Source: Gilvimarinus agarilyticus | GTDB taxonomy: Bacteria > Pseudomonadota > Gammaproteobacteria > Pseudomonadales > Cellvibrionaceae | Length of the DNA stretch: 61,158 nucleotides | Assembly: GCF_000832015.1 (NCBI RefSeq) | Contig: NZ_JXCJ01000001.1 | Location: 3,571,489 to 3,632,646 of the forward strand | Reading direction: 5' to 3' | Part shown: in pieces, positions 8,620 through 18,040 of the stretch | Position numbering within the stretch: position 1 is the first letter of the stretch | Layout: every line of letters starts with the position of its first letter | Made by a program: the position numbers and the translations under genes | Notes under the pieces: generated by a model | Database searches by the model: none | Seen by the model: the letters and a program-made list of their open reading frames with translations, nothing else | What the model was told of the DNA's origin: nothing

Positions 8620-9950
8620 AGGGTCAACTCCATCTCAGCCATCAGCCTGTTACGCAGCTGAACAGCTTCCGCCCGCTCGATGCCGGTAAGCTCTTGATTT
8701 AAACGTTGCACCATATAACTCGCCTGTTTATCACCCAATTCACTGGCTACACTTGCGTAGCCGAATGCCTGAGCCTTATCGCGCACGACCGCAGGTGCAC
8801 CGTTATATAAAGTCGCAAGACGATAAAACGCCTGAATATTTCGCTGTGTAATTAACTGCTGATAGATCGCGATAGCACGATCAGGGTTTGGCTCATCCAA
8901 CCCGCCCATGGAATAAAGTTGAGCTTTAGCAAATTGCGCCTGCACTGGTTTGGTGGCAGCCAGAAGATCTAGCTCTTGCTCCGCGCGGGCCGGGTTTAAG
9001 ATTCGCCACTGGTAGATCAAATGCGCCTGGGAAGCGAGATACAGCGCATCGCTTTCACTCTCGAGCTGGACTTTCTCAATTATCTCAAGTGCGGGCGGAT
9101 AATCGTACGTTTGCGGACGTTCCATCATGTATTCAGCTTTTGCCATTAAACTGTAGTGGGATCCGGTATCGATCGCCGCATCAACCCAGCGCAAAATCAC
9201 CGCATCTTTGTCCGTACTGGAGCTGCTCACCTCAAGCGCTAGCGCCTCTACTGAATCGGGTGAGTAATCGTCAATCCGCTCAACGTTTTTTTCCGCCAGC
9301 TCCACCAATTTGTCACGCCCAGATTCACCCCACATTGATGCCAACAAAGCCACCACACGAGGATCCGACTCCATCGCACTTTCGAACAGTGAAACCGCAT
9401 CGCTTTGCTTTCCGGCGAGCAATAATTGCTGCGCCTCATAAGTAGCATAAAAACAATTCTCTACGCAGCCGCGTCGGTGCAACGACAACAGGCGATCAAC
9501 GTCAGACGATGAAAAAAGCTCGGGATACATTAAATATATATCCAGCGTGCTCCTCACTGTTTGTGGCGACAGATCAACAGCGTATTGAGCTTGTGCAGCA
9601 CGCAGAATATGCCCCACACGATCGTGAAAGTAGGGAACCTGATTACCCACCTGAGCGAGCCCCGCCAAAGCCGCTACGTCGCCTCTGCCGGCGTCAAATG
9701 CTTTTACATACCACTTTACCGAATCGGCCAGCTGAGAAAAGTTCGACGAACGTGACCATCGCTGCGCTAGCAACAATGCAGCCGATCGACTTCCGCGCTG
9801 CGCCAACAGCTCGAGCTCGTCGTCTACCTCAGCATCGGGATCGAGGTATAGCTGGTAAAGTACATTCTCCACACCCTGCTGGTAGGCGACGTTTGCATTG
9901 CTGCTCATCGACAAAAACAACAATATCGCCCATGCAAATCCCTTATACAT
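8616..9950 (-). CDS. algK: Alginate export scaffold AlgK (TPR/Sel1-like), not lipidated
   Basis: A 444-residue periplasmic protein of helical TPR/Sel1-like repeats, with the typical C-terminal run around NPDRAIAIYQQL and RLATLYNGAP. AlgK links the Alg8/Alg44 synthase to the AlgE porin. In Pseudomonas it is an outer-membrane lipoprotein. Here the N-terminus is a plain signal peptide (LLFLSMSSNANVAYQ) and no cysteine is present near it, so lipidation is not possible at the usual place. ATG at 9950 is preferred over the TTG at 9965; both lack a classical ribosome-binding site, though GGGGA is close to the ATG. Confidence 0.87.
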   Translation of the reverse strand: MYKGFAWAILLFLSMSSNANVAYQQGVENVLYQLYLDPDAEVDDELELLAQRGSRSAALLLAQRWSRSSNFSQLADSVKWYVKAFDAGRGDVAALAGLAQVGNQVPYFHDRVGHILRAAQAQYAVDLSPQTVRSTLDIYLMYPELFSSSDVDRLLSLHRRGCVENCFYATYEAQQLLLAGKQSDAVSLFESAMESDPRVVALLASMWGESGRDKLVELAEKNVERIDDYSPDSVEALALEVSSSSTDKDAVILRWVDAAIDTGSHYSLMAKAEYMMERPQTYDYPPALEIIEKVQLESESDALYLASQAHLIYQWRILNPARAEQELDLLAATKPVQAQFAKAQLYSMGGLDEPNPDRAIAIYQQLITQRNIQAFYRLATLYNGAPAVVRDKAQAFGYASVASELGDKQASYMVQRLNQELTGIERAEAVQLRNRLMAEMELTL

Positions 9951-9969
9951 CCCCGTTATCCCCAAGCAA

Positions 9970-11124
9970 TTACCGACTGAAAGGCAGATCGCGATAGATC
10001 TCTACGGTAGCCGGCTTCATGTAATCCGTCATCGCAATAGCGCGCTCTGTCTTTAACACCAAATCAAGTGATTGCTCTTCGGTGTTGTACCGAGTAGACA
10101 CAATTTCACCTTGGTAAGAATCAGCCTCTCCGTAGATGTGAATGGAAATACGCGACGACTGCTCTACACTTTGTGCGGCCTGATACGGAACACTAGCGCG
10201 AACAAATAACGGATCTGAGCGAGGAATTAGGTGAACGAGCTCGTCGCCTTTATAGGCGTAGCGATCATCTGTGCCACCTTGATAGACCACATCACAATCG
10301 CAAGGGCTGCTAACCACGGTTTCGATTAAACTGCGCCCCAGTAAGGTGGAGACTTCGGCATCGCTCAGATCAGAAAGCGCCTGAATATCGGCGGGAGTTG
10401 TAAAACTCGCCGCTAACTGAGCCGAGACAGTCGCAATAGGATCACCTTTTGCCACACTCGTCGTTCCCGCAGGGAGCATGTAAGTCACATAACCATTTTC
10501 AGGCATGCTGACACGATAGGCATTGGAGTCTACAAACGCTTGCGACGTCTGAACCTGAAAGAAGTACAAATACAATTTGTATACTAAAAGCGTCATAATA
10601 GCCAACCCAACCAACAAGTAGACAGACGTACCCATGATGGCCTTCGCGCGCGACTTCCAGTTACGGGTGTTATCTGCTTTGACTTTACGCTGTTTAATAT
10701 AGTTTTCACGCTGCATCACCGTCAGTAAGCCATCGACTTCGACGATATCACCCGCTAAATATGAGGCCATCACGTGACGAATAATGTCGCGCTTAGTAGG
10801 CGCCAGATCGAGAAAAGACAACCCGATTATTTCTCCACGCTTTTTCACAACTTTGACGTCAACGTCAAGGTTAAGCGTGGCATTTGCCATACCGATAATT
10901 AGCTGCGCCTTGAACAACTGCCCCTCAAAGACAGGATCGTCACTGAGAACACCCATTCCACCGAGGGATAAGTCATGCACTTTGCACTCAATAACGCTTC
11001 CACTTCCGATCAGCATAACCTTAGCCGGAAAACGTGCACGCACATTCTGACGTTCATCAATTGCCTCATGAACGACTTTAGGCGCTACCTTAGGTTGCTG
11101 ACTTGGATGAGCTATAGTGTTCAT
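9970..11124 (-). CDS. alg44: Alginate co-polymerase Alg44, PilZ c-di-GMP receptor
   Basis: A 384-residue inner-membrane protein. The cytoplasmic PilZ domain (about 23-120) has RQNVR (Arg25, Arg29) and DLSLGGMG (Asp51, Ser53), the c-di-GMP contact motifs. One membrane segment lies at about 165-190 and is followed by a periplasmic membrane-fusion-like domain. In Pseudomonas c-di-GMP binding here switches on polymerisation by Alg8. GAGGA lies eight bases before the ATG. The intact motif means polymer output is expected to be c-di-GMP dependent; a diguanylate cyclase is encoded at the far end of the window. Confidence 0.94.
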   Translation of the reverse strand: MNTIAHPSQQPKVAPKVVHEAIDERQNVRARFPAKVMLIGSGSVIECKVHDLSLGGMGVLSDDPVFEGQLFKAQLIIGMANATLNLDVDVKVVKKRGEIIGLSFLDLAPTKRDIIRHVMASYLAGDIVEVDGLLTVMQRENYIKQRKVKADNTRNWKSRAKAIMGTSVYLLVGLAIMTLLVYKLYLYFFQVQTSQAFVDSNAYRVSMPENGYVTYMLPAGTTSVAKGDPIATVSAQLAASFTTPADIQALSDLSDAEVSTLLGRSLIETVVSSPCDCDVVYQGGTDDRYAYKGDELVHLIPRSDPLFVRASVPYQAAQSVEQSSRISIHIYGEADSYQGEIVSTRYNTEEQSLDLVLKTERAIAMTDYMKPATVEIYRDLPFSR

Positions 11125-11134
11125 AAGGGTTTCC

Positions 11135-12667
11135 TCAATACGCTCCCTGTGAAAGATATATCAACACCGATACGGCGCCGAAGAAAATAGATGCCGAAGA
11201 AAACAGCATGATCTTTGATGAAATCATGTTGATCTGAGCATCGATGTTACTGCCTGACTTTTCTAATGTGGTTTTTTGACGCGTCCAGCTCTGCTGATTC
11301 ATATGAAACAGCGCGTAAGCTTTCATGACGGAACCCGCCACTTGGTTGTAGTAGAGAACCATGGGGTACATCGGGTTAATCGCGTGCCCCGAGAAACCAT
11401 AAGCTAATGTTGCCAGCGTTCGAGAGATAAGCACCCACAACACATACAACAACAAATATTGCGCCCCAAACAGAACCGATGCGATCACAGAGGCGACCAA
11501 ACCAAGAAGGCAGGTCCACATCGAAACGCGCTGATCATAAAGTACATAGGAGGTAAACAATCCAAGTCGACGAACCCCTAGTAACTTAGTGGTGCGTAGA
11601 TTTTGCCGCAGTGAGTTTCCGTACCAACGAAACATGAGCTGACGGGTCGCCTTAAAGAAGTTTTTCTCAGGCGGATGCTCTACCGTTAGTGTATTACTGT
11701 CGGGAACATAAAAAGTATCCCAACCCGATCGCATAAGACTAAACCATGAAGACTTATCGTCCCCGGTCAAAAACTGAAACCGGCCCAAGCGCCAGTGTTC
11801 AAGGTAATCGGATTCAACGTCTCGAATAAAATCTGGATCAATTAATACTTTACAGCGAAAAAATGATAACCGACCCGTCATGGTAAGCACGCGCTTAGAC
11901 AGCGCCATAGAACACATATTGACATGGCGCTGGGCAAACCTCAGAGCATGCCACTGGCGCATGGTCTCACTACCCTCGACGACGCAATACTCGTTGGTTG
12001 TAATACCACCGACCGTAGGTAAGTACGGAAAAAACTTAACGGCGTTCGCCACGCATCCAGGTAGCAACTGCGTATCGCCGTCTACGACGCCAACCACAGC
12101 ATCGTCATTCGGCATCTGCCGAGACAAAGCGCGAAACGCATGAGCCAAACCATCTCGTTTACCCGTGCCTCGCGCGCGAATAACAATCAACTTTACTCGC
12201 TCGGGATTACGCGTTTCTCGGCGGAGGATTTCTTTGATTAAAATCTCATCTGACTTTTCGACAATTGATACGATTATCGTAACAGGCACACCAACCCGCT
12301 CCGCCTCTTGAAACACGGAACGGTACACTTGGTAAGTCGTATGCGTTGGGATACGAAAGCTGGTGACAACCATAAACAGCTCGCTCGGCAAGGAGTCTTC
12401 TGCCATTTTGTCGGCCGCCGCACGCATACGAGGAAAACGCCAATACAAAAAGTACATTCCGCGACCAAAGTGCATCAAAGCGTTGCTATATCGCCACATT
12501 CCTATCACCCCTAACAGGAAGATAAACTGCTTGTGATGTGGATCGATATATTTTGGGTCTACCGCGCTGCTCATCAAGGCAATAGCACCAAAAAGCAACA
12601 TCCACCCCATAAACTCGGCAGCAGTTAATGGCTTTTTGTGCTGATATTCGCCGACCATCTCACTCAC
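11135..12667 (-). CDS. alg8: Alginate polymerase Alg8 (GT2 glycosyltransferase)
   Basis: A 510-residue processive family-2 glycosyltransferase that polymerises GDP-mannuronate. Two N-terminal membrane segments come before the cytoplasmic GT-A domain with VDGDTQ (Asp196, Asp198) and LTGDDKSSW (Asp303, Asp304, Lys305); more membrane segments follow after about residue 375. These acidic motifs are the ones needed for activity in Pseudomonas Alg8. The ATG overlaps the algA stop by four bases. Alg44 follows after ten bases, consistent with one synthase complex. Confidence 0.95.
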   Translation of the reverse strand: MSEMVGEYQHKKPLTAAEFMGWMLLFGAIALMSSAVDPKYIDPHHKQFIFLLGVIGMWRYSNALMHFGRGMYFLYWRFPRMRAAADKMAEDSLPSELFMVVTSFRIPTHTTYQVYRSVFQEAERVGVPVTIIVSIVEKSDEILIKEILRRETRNPERVKLIVIRARGTGKRDGLAHAFRALSRQMPNDDAVVGVVDGDTQLLPGCVANAVKFFPYLPTVGGITTNEYCVVEGSETMRQWHALRFAQRHVNMCSMALSKRVLTMTGRLSFFRCKVLIDPDFIRDVESDYLEHWRLGRFQFLTGDDKSSWFSLMRSGWDTFYVPDSNTLTVEHPPEKNFFKATRQLMFRWYGNSLRQNLRTTKLLGVRRLGLFTSYVLYDQRVSMWTCLLGLVASVIASVLFGAQYLLLYVLWVLISRTLATLAYGFSGHAINPMYPMVLYYNQVAGSVMKAYALFHMNQQSWTRQKTTLEKSGSNIDAQINMISSKIMLFSSASIFFGAVSVLIYLSQGAY

Positions 12668-14151
12668 GACGCAACCCGCTTTTCTTTATCAGCAACATCA
12701 CTTCGTACCTGACGAGAGTCCCGTTCGATACCCACTGCGATATCAAACACGGCCTCTTCAATGCGATGAATATCATCGTCCCCTAAATAGCTACCCGAAC
12801 GAATCTCAATCACTACCAATGGGATTAAACCTGGATTGGCTAGCTGGTGAACCGCACCGATCGGAATGTATGTTGATTCATTTTCCGTCAGCAGGAAGAC
12901 CTTATCATCACAAGTAACTTCAGCTGTGCCTGAAACGACCACCCAATGCTCCGCCCTGTGATTGTGCCGTTGCTTGGATATCTTCTCACCCGGCTTAACC
13001 ACCACATTTTTAACTTCAAAACGATCACCCGAGTCGATCGAGTCAAAACTCCCCCACGGACGAAACACCTCCCGGTGATTGAGTGTTTCTGGGCGCAGTT
13101 TCTGCTTTAACTTGGTAACGATTTCTTTCACGTCTTGCGCCTGATCTCGATTCATAACCAAGACCGCATCAGGGGTGTCGACTACGACCAAATCTTCTAA
13201 GCCAACCGTGGCCACCAATCGTGACTGACTGTAAACAAGACAGTTTTTGGTGTTATGTAGCATCGCATCGCCACTAACAACGTTGCAGTTACTATCCTGT
13301 TCCCCAGCCTTCCATAGCGCGGACCAAGAGCCTATGTCATTCCAGTCACTGGCGACCGTCACCACTTTAGCCAAGTTGGTTTTTTCCATGACCGCATGAT
13401 CGATCGATATTGATGGAGATTTAATAAAGCTTTCTGGTGCTACGCGAACAAACTCAAAGTCGTGCTCTGCATTTTTAAGAGATTTCTCACAAGCTGCGTA
13501 CACCTCAGGCGCGAAATGTCGAATCTGCTCAAGATAAACGCTCGCGCGAAACACAAATACACCGGCATTCCAAAGGTATTCGCCTGAAGCCAACCAACGT
13601 TCAGCGGTTTCAAAATCTGGTTTTTCTTTAAAAGATTTAACCGCGTAGGCTGCAGGTACCTGAAGCGGTCGATCGCTGCGCTCAGCCTGAATATAACCAA
13701 AACCTGTTTCTGGGTGCGTAGGCTCCACCCCCAGTAAAACAATGTTTCCCTGCTCAGCCTGTACCTTAGCTACAGCAATAGTGCGATCAAACGCCTCACG
13801 ATCACGCACCAGGTGATCAGCAGGAGACACAAGCATTACCTCATCACAACCTCTCGCGATCACCTGCATAGCCGCCAAGGTAATGGCCGGCGCGGTGTTA
13901 CGAGCACAGGGTTCGAGCAAAATCGCCTCAGCAGCCATGGCCATGCCAGCGAGCTGCTCGCGAATGATAAAGCGGTGGCTTTCGTTGCAGACAACAATGG
14001 GGCGACTGTACTGCTCGGCGCTAAGGCGCAGCACGGTATCTTGAAACATCGAATTTTCAGACGCCAGACGATGAAATTGCTTCGGGAACCCTTCGCGAGA
14101 TAACGGCCATAAACGCTGGCCGCTGCCACCTGAGATAATGACGGGGATCAT
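12664..14151 (-). CDS. algA: Bifunctional mannose-6-phosphate isomerase / mannose-1-phosphate guanylyltransferase
   Basis: A 495-residue two-domain enzyme. The N-terminal guanylyltransferase starts with SGGSGQRLWPLSREGFPKQF (7-26), and the C-terminal type II isomerase cupin has KQRHNHRAEHWVVVSG. It supplies GDP-mannose for AlgD. AGGAG lies upstream of the ATG. In Pseudomonas algA is the last gene of the operon; here it lies second, between algD and alg8. The phosphomannomutase step (AlgC) is not encoded in the window. A role in other GDP-mannose pathways cannot be excluded. Confidence 0.94.
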   Translation of the reverse strand: MIPVIISGGSGQRLWPLSREGFPKQFHRLASENSMFQDTVLRLSAEQYSRPIVVCNESHRFIIREQLAGMAMAAEAILLEPCARNTAPAITLAAMQVIARGCDEVMLVSPADHLVRDREAFDRTIAVAKVQAEQGNIVLLGVEPTHPETGFGYIQAERSDRPLQVPAAYAVKSFKEKPDFETAERWLASGEYLWNAGVFVFRASVYLEQIRHFAPEVYAACEKSLKNAEHDFEFVRVAPESFIKSPSISIDHAVMEKTNLAKVVTVASDWNDIGSWSALWKAGEQDSNCNVVSGDAMLHNTKNCLVYSQSRLVATVGLEDLVVVDTPDAVLVMNRDQAQDVKEIVTKLKQKLRPETLNHREVFRPWGSFDSIDSGDRFEVKNVVVKPGEKISKQRHNHRAEHWVVVSGTAEVTCDDKVFLLTENESTYIPIGAVHQLANPGLIPLVVIEIRSGSYLGDDDIHRIEEAVFDIAVGIERDSRQVRSDVADKEKRVAS

Positions 14152-14246
14152 CCTTAAACTCCTATTGAATTACGACACCAGTCGAAATTTCACCCAATGT
14201 TTTGCGCACCATTACCCCGGCACGCACGACTCACATCACGCCAGAA

Positions 14247-15557
14247 CTACCAACAAACGCCTTCTAATGATTCACGCGTGCCATGTTTCATAAAGCCCAC
14301 CAAGTCAAACACTTGCTTGCCTTCCACAGGGTTGTCAATCAAATCGCCAAAACTTGGCTCACCGTTACCCAGGATGATGACGTCACCGTGCGCAATGACG
14401 CTGTCGCGACTGTCTTCCAACAAAGATGACACGTGTGGAATACGCGCCTCGATATACTCACGGTTTGAGCCGTGAATACTCGCGTACTTTACGTTTTCAT
14501 CAAAGATCTTAAGCTCATACCCTTTACCAATCAGGCGCTCAGCAAGCTCCACCAACGGGCTCTCACGCAAATCATCAGTGCCAGATTTGAAGCTAAGACC
14601 CAAAATGGAGATTTTACGCTTACCGTACCCAGCGATACGCTCGTAAGCATACTGGACCTGTTGCGCATTACTGCTCATGAGCGAACTCAACAACGGCTGA
14701 TCTAAGTCCAGCTGACGAGCGCGGTAATTCAGAGCGCGAACGTCCTTAGGCAGACACGAACCTCCAAAAGCAAAACCCGGGCGCATGTAATAGCGCGAGA
14801 TATTCAAAGTCGTGTCTTGGCAAATTACGTCCATCACCTCACGGCCATCAATGCCAACCGCTTTCGAGATATTGCCAATCTCGTTGGCAAAGGCCACTTT
14901 GGTAGCGTGCCAGACGTTGCAGGTGTACTTGATCATCTCAGCGACGGCGATAGGCTTACGGATAATCGGCGCATCCAGCTCAGCGTAGATTTCCGCTAAC
15001 GGATCACCAGACGCTTCGTCCAGCTCGCCAATCACGGTCATGGGAGGGCTGTCATAATCAGCAATGGCGGTTGATTCGCGCAGAAACTCCGGGTTCATCG
15101 CAACGCCAAAGTCTTTGCCTGCCTTCAGGCCAGAAGCTTCTTCCAGTGCAGGAATAACGACTGTGGTTAGCGTGCCCGGCAGCACGGTACTGCGCACAAC
15201 AACGGTATGGCGAGTGGTTTTACTTTTAATCGCCTCGCCTACATCGCGACATACCGCCCGCACGTAGGTTAGATCCAGATCACCGTTTCGTTTACTCGGA
15301 GTACCGACACAAATCATGGTCAGGTCCGTAGATTGGACGGCCACCGCTGTGTCGGTTGTTGCACTGATACTGCCTTTCGCGACCCCCTCAGAGATAAGCT
15401 CTTCCAGCCCAGGCTCCACAATAGGAGACCGACCACTGTTAATTAAATCAACTTTCAGCTGTGAAACGTCACCACCGACGACGTGGTGACCGCGCTTTGA
15501 CAAACACGCCGCGCAAACTGCCCCAACATAACCCAAACCCAAAATACTGATTTTCAT
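14247..15557 (-). CDS. algD: GDP-mannose 6-dehydrogenase AlgD
   Basis: A 436-residue NAD-dependent four-electron dehydrogenase producing GDP-mannuronate, the committed step of alginate synthesis. It has a Rossmann start GLGYVGAVCAA (7-17), the VGTPSKRNGDLDL region near 84-96 and the catalytic cysteine at 268 in FGGSCLPKD. These match AlgD rather than UDP-glucose dehydrogenase in context. AAAGGA lies seven bases upstream of the ATG. It is the first gene of the operon, with a 95-base gap to algA and a long non-coding region upstream. Confidence 0.96.
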   Translation of the reverse strand: MKISILGLGYVGAVCAACLSKRGHHVVGGDVSQLKVDLINSGRSPIVEPGLEELISEGVAKGSISATTDTAVAVQSTDLTMICVGTPSKRNGDLDLTYVRAVCRDVGEAIKSKTTRHTVVVRSTVLPGTLTTVVIPALEEASGLKAGKDFGVAMNPEFLRESTAIADYDSPPMTVIGELDEASGDPLAEIYAELDAPIIRKPIAVAEMIKYTCNVWHATKVAFANEIGNISKAVGIDGREVMDVICQDTTLNISRYYMRPGFAFGGSCLPKDVRALNYRARQLDLDQPLLSSLMSSNAQQVQYAYERIAGYGKRKISILGLSFKSGTDDLRESPLVELAERLIGKGYELKIFDENVKYASIHGSNREYIEARIPHVSSLLEDSRDSVIAHGDVIILGNGEPSFGDLIDNPVEGKQVFDLVGFMKHGTRESLEGVCW

Positions 15558-15938
15558 AACATGTCCTTTCGTTGCTTAAAGCTGTACAGCGCGAATCGGC
15601 AGGCAATTCTCGCCTCCCCCGTTTACCGGGCGATTTAACTAATCCAGTGGAACCACAACAGAGCGAACGACGCCATCAGCCGCGAAAGGCCCATATCCGT
15701 CACCGCACTGCGGGGCTGAAAATTTAGAAATTATTGGGAGGGTGAGAGTCTTTTTCAGACTTACTCCATCTCATTTTGCACGAAATCCGTACAACATCAA
15801 CAATTTTTTGTCGGTGTCGCACTTAACACTTTAAAATGATCTTAAGGCGTCACGATTACGTCATTATTACAATTTTTTTTATATATATAAACTTAAAAAT
15901 ATATTTTTTTGGAATAAAAGAGAAACCAAGGAAGAAAT
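15558..15938 (-). promoter_or_regulatory. Upstream region of the alginate operon
   Basis: About 380 bases without a convincing gene precede algD. The far part is very AT-rich, with a run of alternating T and A near 15881-15910. A short inverted repeat AGTCT-N5-AGACT lies at 15748-15762, and the 10-mer ACTTAACACT at 15821-15830 also occurs upstream of the poly-serine gene near 44565. I see no good match to the AlgU/RpoE-type promoter known from Pseudomonas algD, so control may differ. The exact promoter cannot be placed. Confidence 0.4.
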
Positions 15939-16163
15939 ATGCGACATAAGCGCCTGATTCGCTTACTTTTGAGACAGTTTCAACACGTATTAGCCAGTCA
16001 AAAAAACGTCAAACATCTACGCGTAGCGCGCGCCAACATCAGAAAGTTGGGTACTAGGTTAGTAATTTGCCGCAATAATCGAGGAGATAAGACTTGTCAG
16101 AGCAGCCCGCGGAGCGCCGACTGCTTTATACAATGTGTGAGAGGAAGGGCTGGTTGGCGTTAG
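15939..16163 (+). CDS. Possible small basic protein, unrecognised
   Basis: A 74-codon open frame with a good ribosome-binding site (AAGGAAG five bases before ATG) and an AT-rich upstream region containing a TATAAA-like box. The predicted product is strongly basic at its N-terminus ([14 protein letters not shown]) and has no family I recognise. The last four bases overlap the end of trpC on the other strand. Against it: the composition is odd, the C-terminal half looks unstructured and no conservation can be tested here. It may simply be part of the divergent regulatory region of algD. Confidence 0.25.
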   Translation: MRHKRLIRLLLRQFQHVLASQKNVKHLRVARANIRKLGTRLVICRNNRGDKTCQSSPRSADCFIQCVRGRAGWR

Positions 16164-16972
16164 CCTGCATCGACCGGAGCAAAGAATTCAGCCAATGCCA
16201 CACCTGGGTCTGGTTGACGCATAAAAGCTTCACCCACCAAAAATGCGTTGACGCTATGCTTTCGCATCTCCGCGACATCAATAGGCGCCAAAATACCGCT
16301 TTCGGTTACCACTAGACGGTCATCACCGATACGCGACAAAAGCTCGTACGTTGTCTGCAAACTTACGTCAAATGTATGCAGATTGCGATTGTTTATACCA
16401 ATCAATCGATTGGGAAGTACCATTGCCTGCTCCAGCTCGGCAGCGTCGTGCACCTCAACCAAAACATCTAAACCGAAACCTAGAGCAAAGTCGTTTAGCT
16501 GCTGTAACCGATCAAAACTCAGTGCGGACACGATTAACAGCACGCAATCGGCGCCCATGGCACGCGCCTCGAGTACCTGATACTCATCGACGATAAAGTC
16601 TTTGCGAATCACCGGCAGCGATACCGCCGCGCGCGCCTGACGTAAATACTCGTCACTGCCTTGAAAAAAGTCCACATCGGTCAACACCGATAAGCAGGCC
16701 GCGCCGCCTTGCTCATAGCTACGCGCCAACTCCGCGGGAACAAAGTGTTCGCGAATCACCCCTTTACTGGGGGAGGCTTTTTTAATTTCGGCAATCACGC
16801 CAGGCTCGCCCGCGGCGACTTTACGCTCGAGCGCCTGAACAAACCCCCGGGGGGTGTCAGCCTGTTGTGCTTGCTGCTCAAGCTGCGCAACACTTATCTG
16901 GGCCTTGCGCTCAGTAATTTCTTCCCACTTACGGGAGATAATCTTTTTTAATACGGTGGGCGTATCACTCAT
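16160..16972 (-). CDS. trpC: Indole-3-glycerol phosphate synthase
   Basis: A 270-residue TIM barrel that closes the indole ring in tryptophan synthesis. It shows [13 protein letters not shown] near the start, the [11 protein letters not shown] segment, [13 protein letters not shown] and [10 protein letters not shown], all typical of TrpC; it is a single-function protein without a TrpF domain. ATG at 16972 is chosen over an upstream TTG because AGGA lies nine bases before it. It is the last gene of trpG-trpD-trpC, 23 bases after trpD. Confidence 0.96.
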   Translation of the reverse strand: MSDTPTVLKKIISRKWEEITERKAQISVAQLEQQAQQADTPRGFVQALERKVAAGEPGVIAEIKKASPSKGVIREHFVPAELARSYEQGGAACLSVLTDVDFFQGSDEYLRQARAAVSLPVIRKDFIVDEYQVLEARAMGADCVLLIVSALSFDRLQQLNDFALGFGLDVLVEVHDAAELEQAMVLPNRLIGINNRNLHTFDVSLQTTYELLSRIGDDRLVVTESGILAPIDVAEMRKHSVNAFLVGEAFMRQPDPGVALAEFFAPVDAG

Positions 16973-16995
16973 CGCCAAAATTCCTGTCGATTGTT

Positions 16996-18027
16996 TTACT
17001 TAAAGCACTCGGTAAAGGCCGCTAATTCACGCACTTTCTCGCCCGCGAGACCCGAACCCAACGCGTCTTGCGCGCGCGCGACCCCCTCTTCTAAGGTGTC
17101 GGCAATACCGCTCACATAAATAGCCGCACCGGCGTTTAAGGCAATAACATCGGATGCTTTATGGGCAAGCTCGCTGTGCTCATTGCCAAGCGCCGCGTTA
17201 ATCAGCGCCAATGATTGGGCCGCATCGTCAACGGTTAGGCCAATCAAGCTTTGGCTCGCAATACCAAAATCTTCGGGCTTAATGCGGTACTCGCTAATAG
17301 CGCCATCTTTTAGTTCGGCCACGTGGGTTTCGCGAGCCAGGCTAATCTCATCCAAGCCGTCGGCGGCGTGTACCACCATAACGTGCTCGCTACCCAGGCG
17401 CTGCAACACCTCGGCCATGGGGCGGCACAGCTTATCACTGAAAACCCCAATCACCTGACGCTTTACCCCGGCGGGGTTGGTCATGGGCCCGAGCATGTTA
17501 AAAATGGTTCTCAGGCCCAGCTCTTTACGCGGGCCAATGGCGTGCTTCATGGCACTGTGATGCGCCGGTGCAAACATAAAGCCCACCCCCAACTCAGTCA
17601 CACATAACGCGACCTGCTCGGGGGTTAAATTCAGGTTGATACCCGCCGCTTCAAGCACATCGGCACTGCCGGTCGAGCTAGAAACCGAGCGGTTGCCGTG
17701 TTTGGCTACGTGCCCACCGGCCGCGGCCACCACAAAGGCACTGGCCGTTGAAACATTAAATAAATTAGCGCCATCGCCGCCGGTGCCGCAGGTGTCCACC
17801 AGGTTTTCAGCATCGATCTCAACGCCCGATGCCAGCTCACGCATCACGGAGGCGGCGCCGGTGATTTCATCGATGGTCTCGCCCTTCATGCGCAGCCCCA
17901 TTAACAAGGCACCGATTTGCGCATCAGTGGCAGCGCCCGTCATCACCTCACGCATGACGACGGTCATCTCTTCGGTGCTCAGATCAATCTGATCCACCAC
18001 TCGCGCCAACGCGGTTTTAATATTCAC
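16996..18027 (-). CDS. trpD: Anthranilate phosphoribosyltransferase
   Basis: A 343-residue enzyme joining anthranilate to PRPP. It contains the glycine-rich PRPP site [35 protein letters not shown] and the later GPMTNPAG segment, all diagnostic. The start is GTG at 18027 with GAGGAG six bases upstream. It lies 13 bases after trpG, so it is co-transcribed. No anthranilate synthase large subunit (trpE) is in the window, as is common in pseudomonads, where trpE is separate. Confidence 0.96.
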   Translation of the reverse strand: MNIKTALARVVDQIDLSTEEMTVVMREVMTGAATDAQIGALLMGLRMKGETIDEITGAASVMRELASGVEIDAENLVDTCGTGGDGANLFNVSTASAFVVAAAGGHVAKHGNRSVSSSTGSADVLEAAGINLNLTPEQVALCVTELGVGFMFAPAHHSAMKHAIGPRKELGLRTIFNMLGPMTNPAGVKRQVIGVFSDKLCRPMAEVLQRLGSEHVMVVHAADGLDEISLARETHVAELKDGAISEYRIKPEDFGIASQSLIGLTVDDAAQSLALINAALGNEHSELAHKASDVIALNAGAAIYVSGIADTLEEGVARAQDALGSGLAGEKVRELAAFTECFK

Positions 18028-18040
18028 TTTTATCTCCTCA

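Noticed and set aside
9509-9997. Plus-strand frame of 162 codons
   Set aside because: Lies fully opposite algK and the end of alg44; composition is Pro/Arg-rich as expected for a shadow frame.
16094-16315. Plus-strand open frame starting at TTG with a GAGGAG site
   Set aside because: It runs over the 3' end of trpC on the other strand for most of its length and has no recognisable features.
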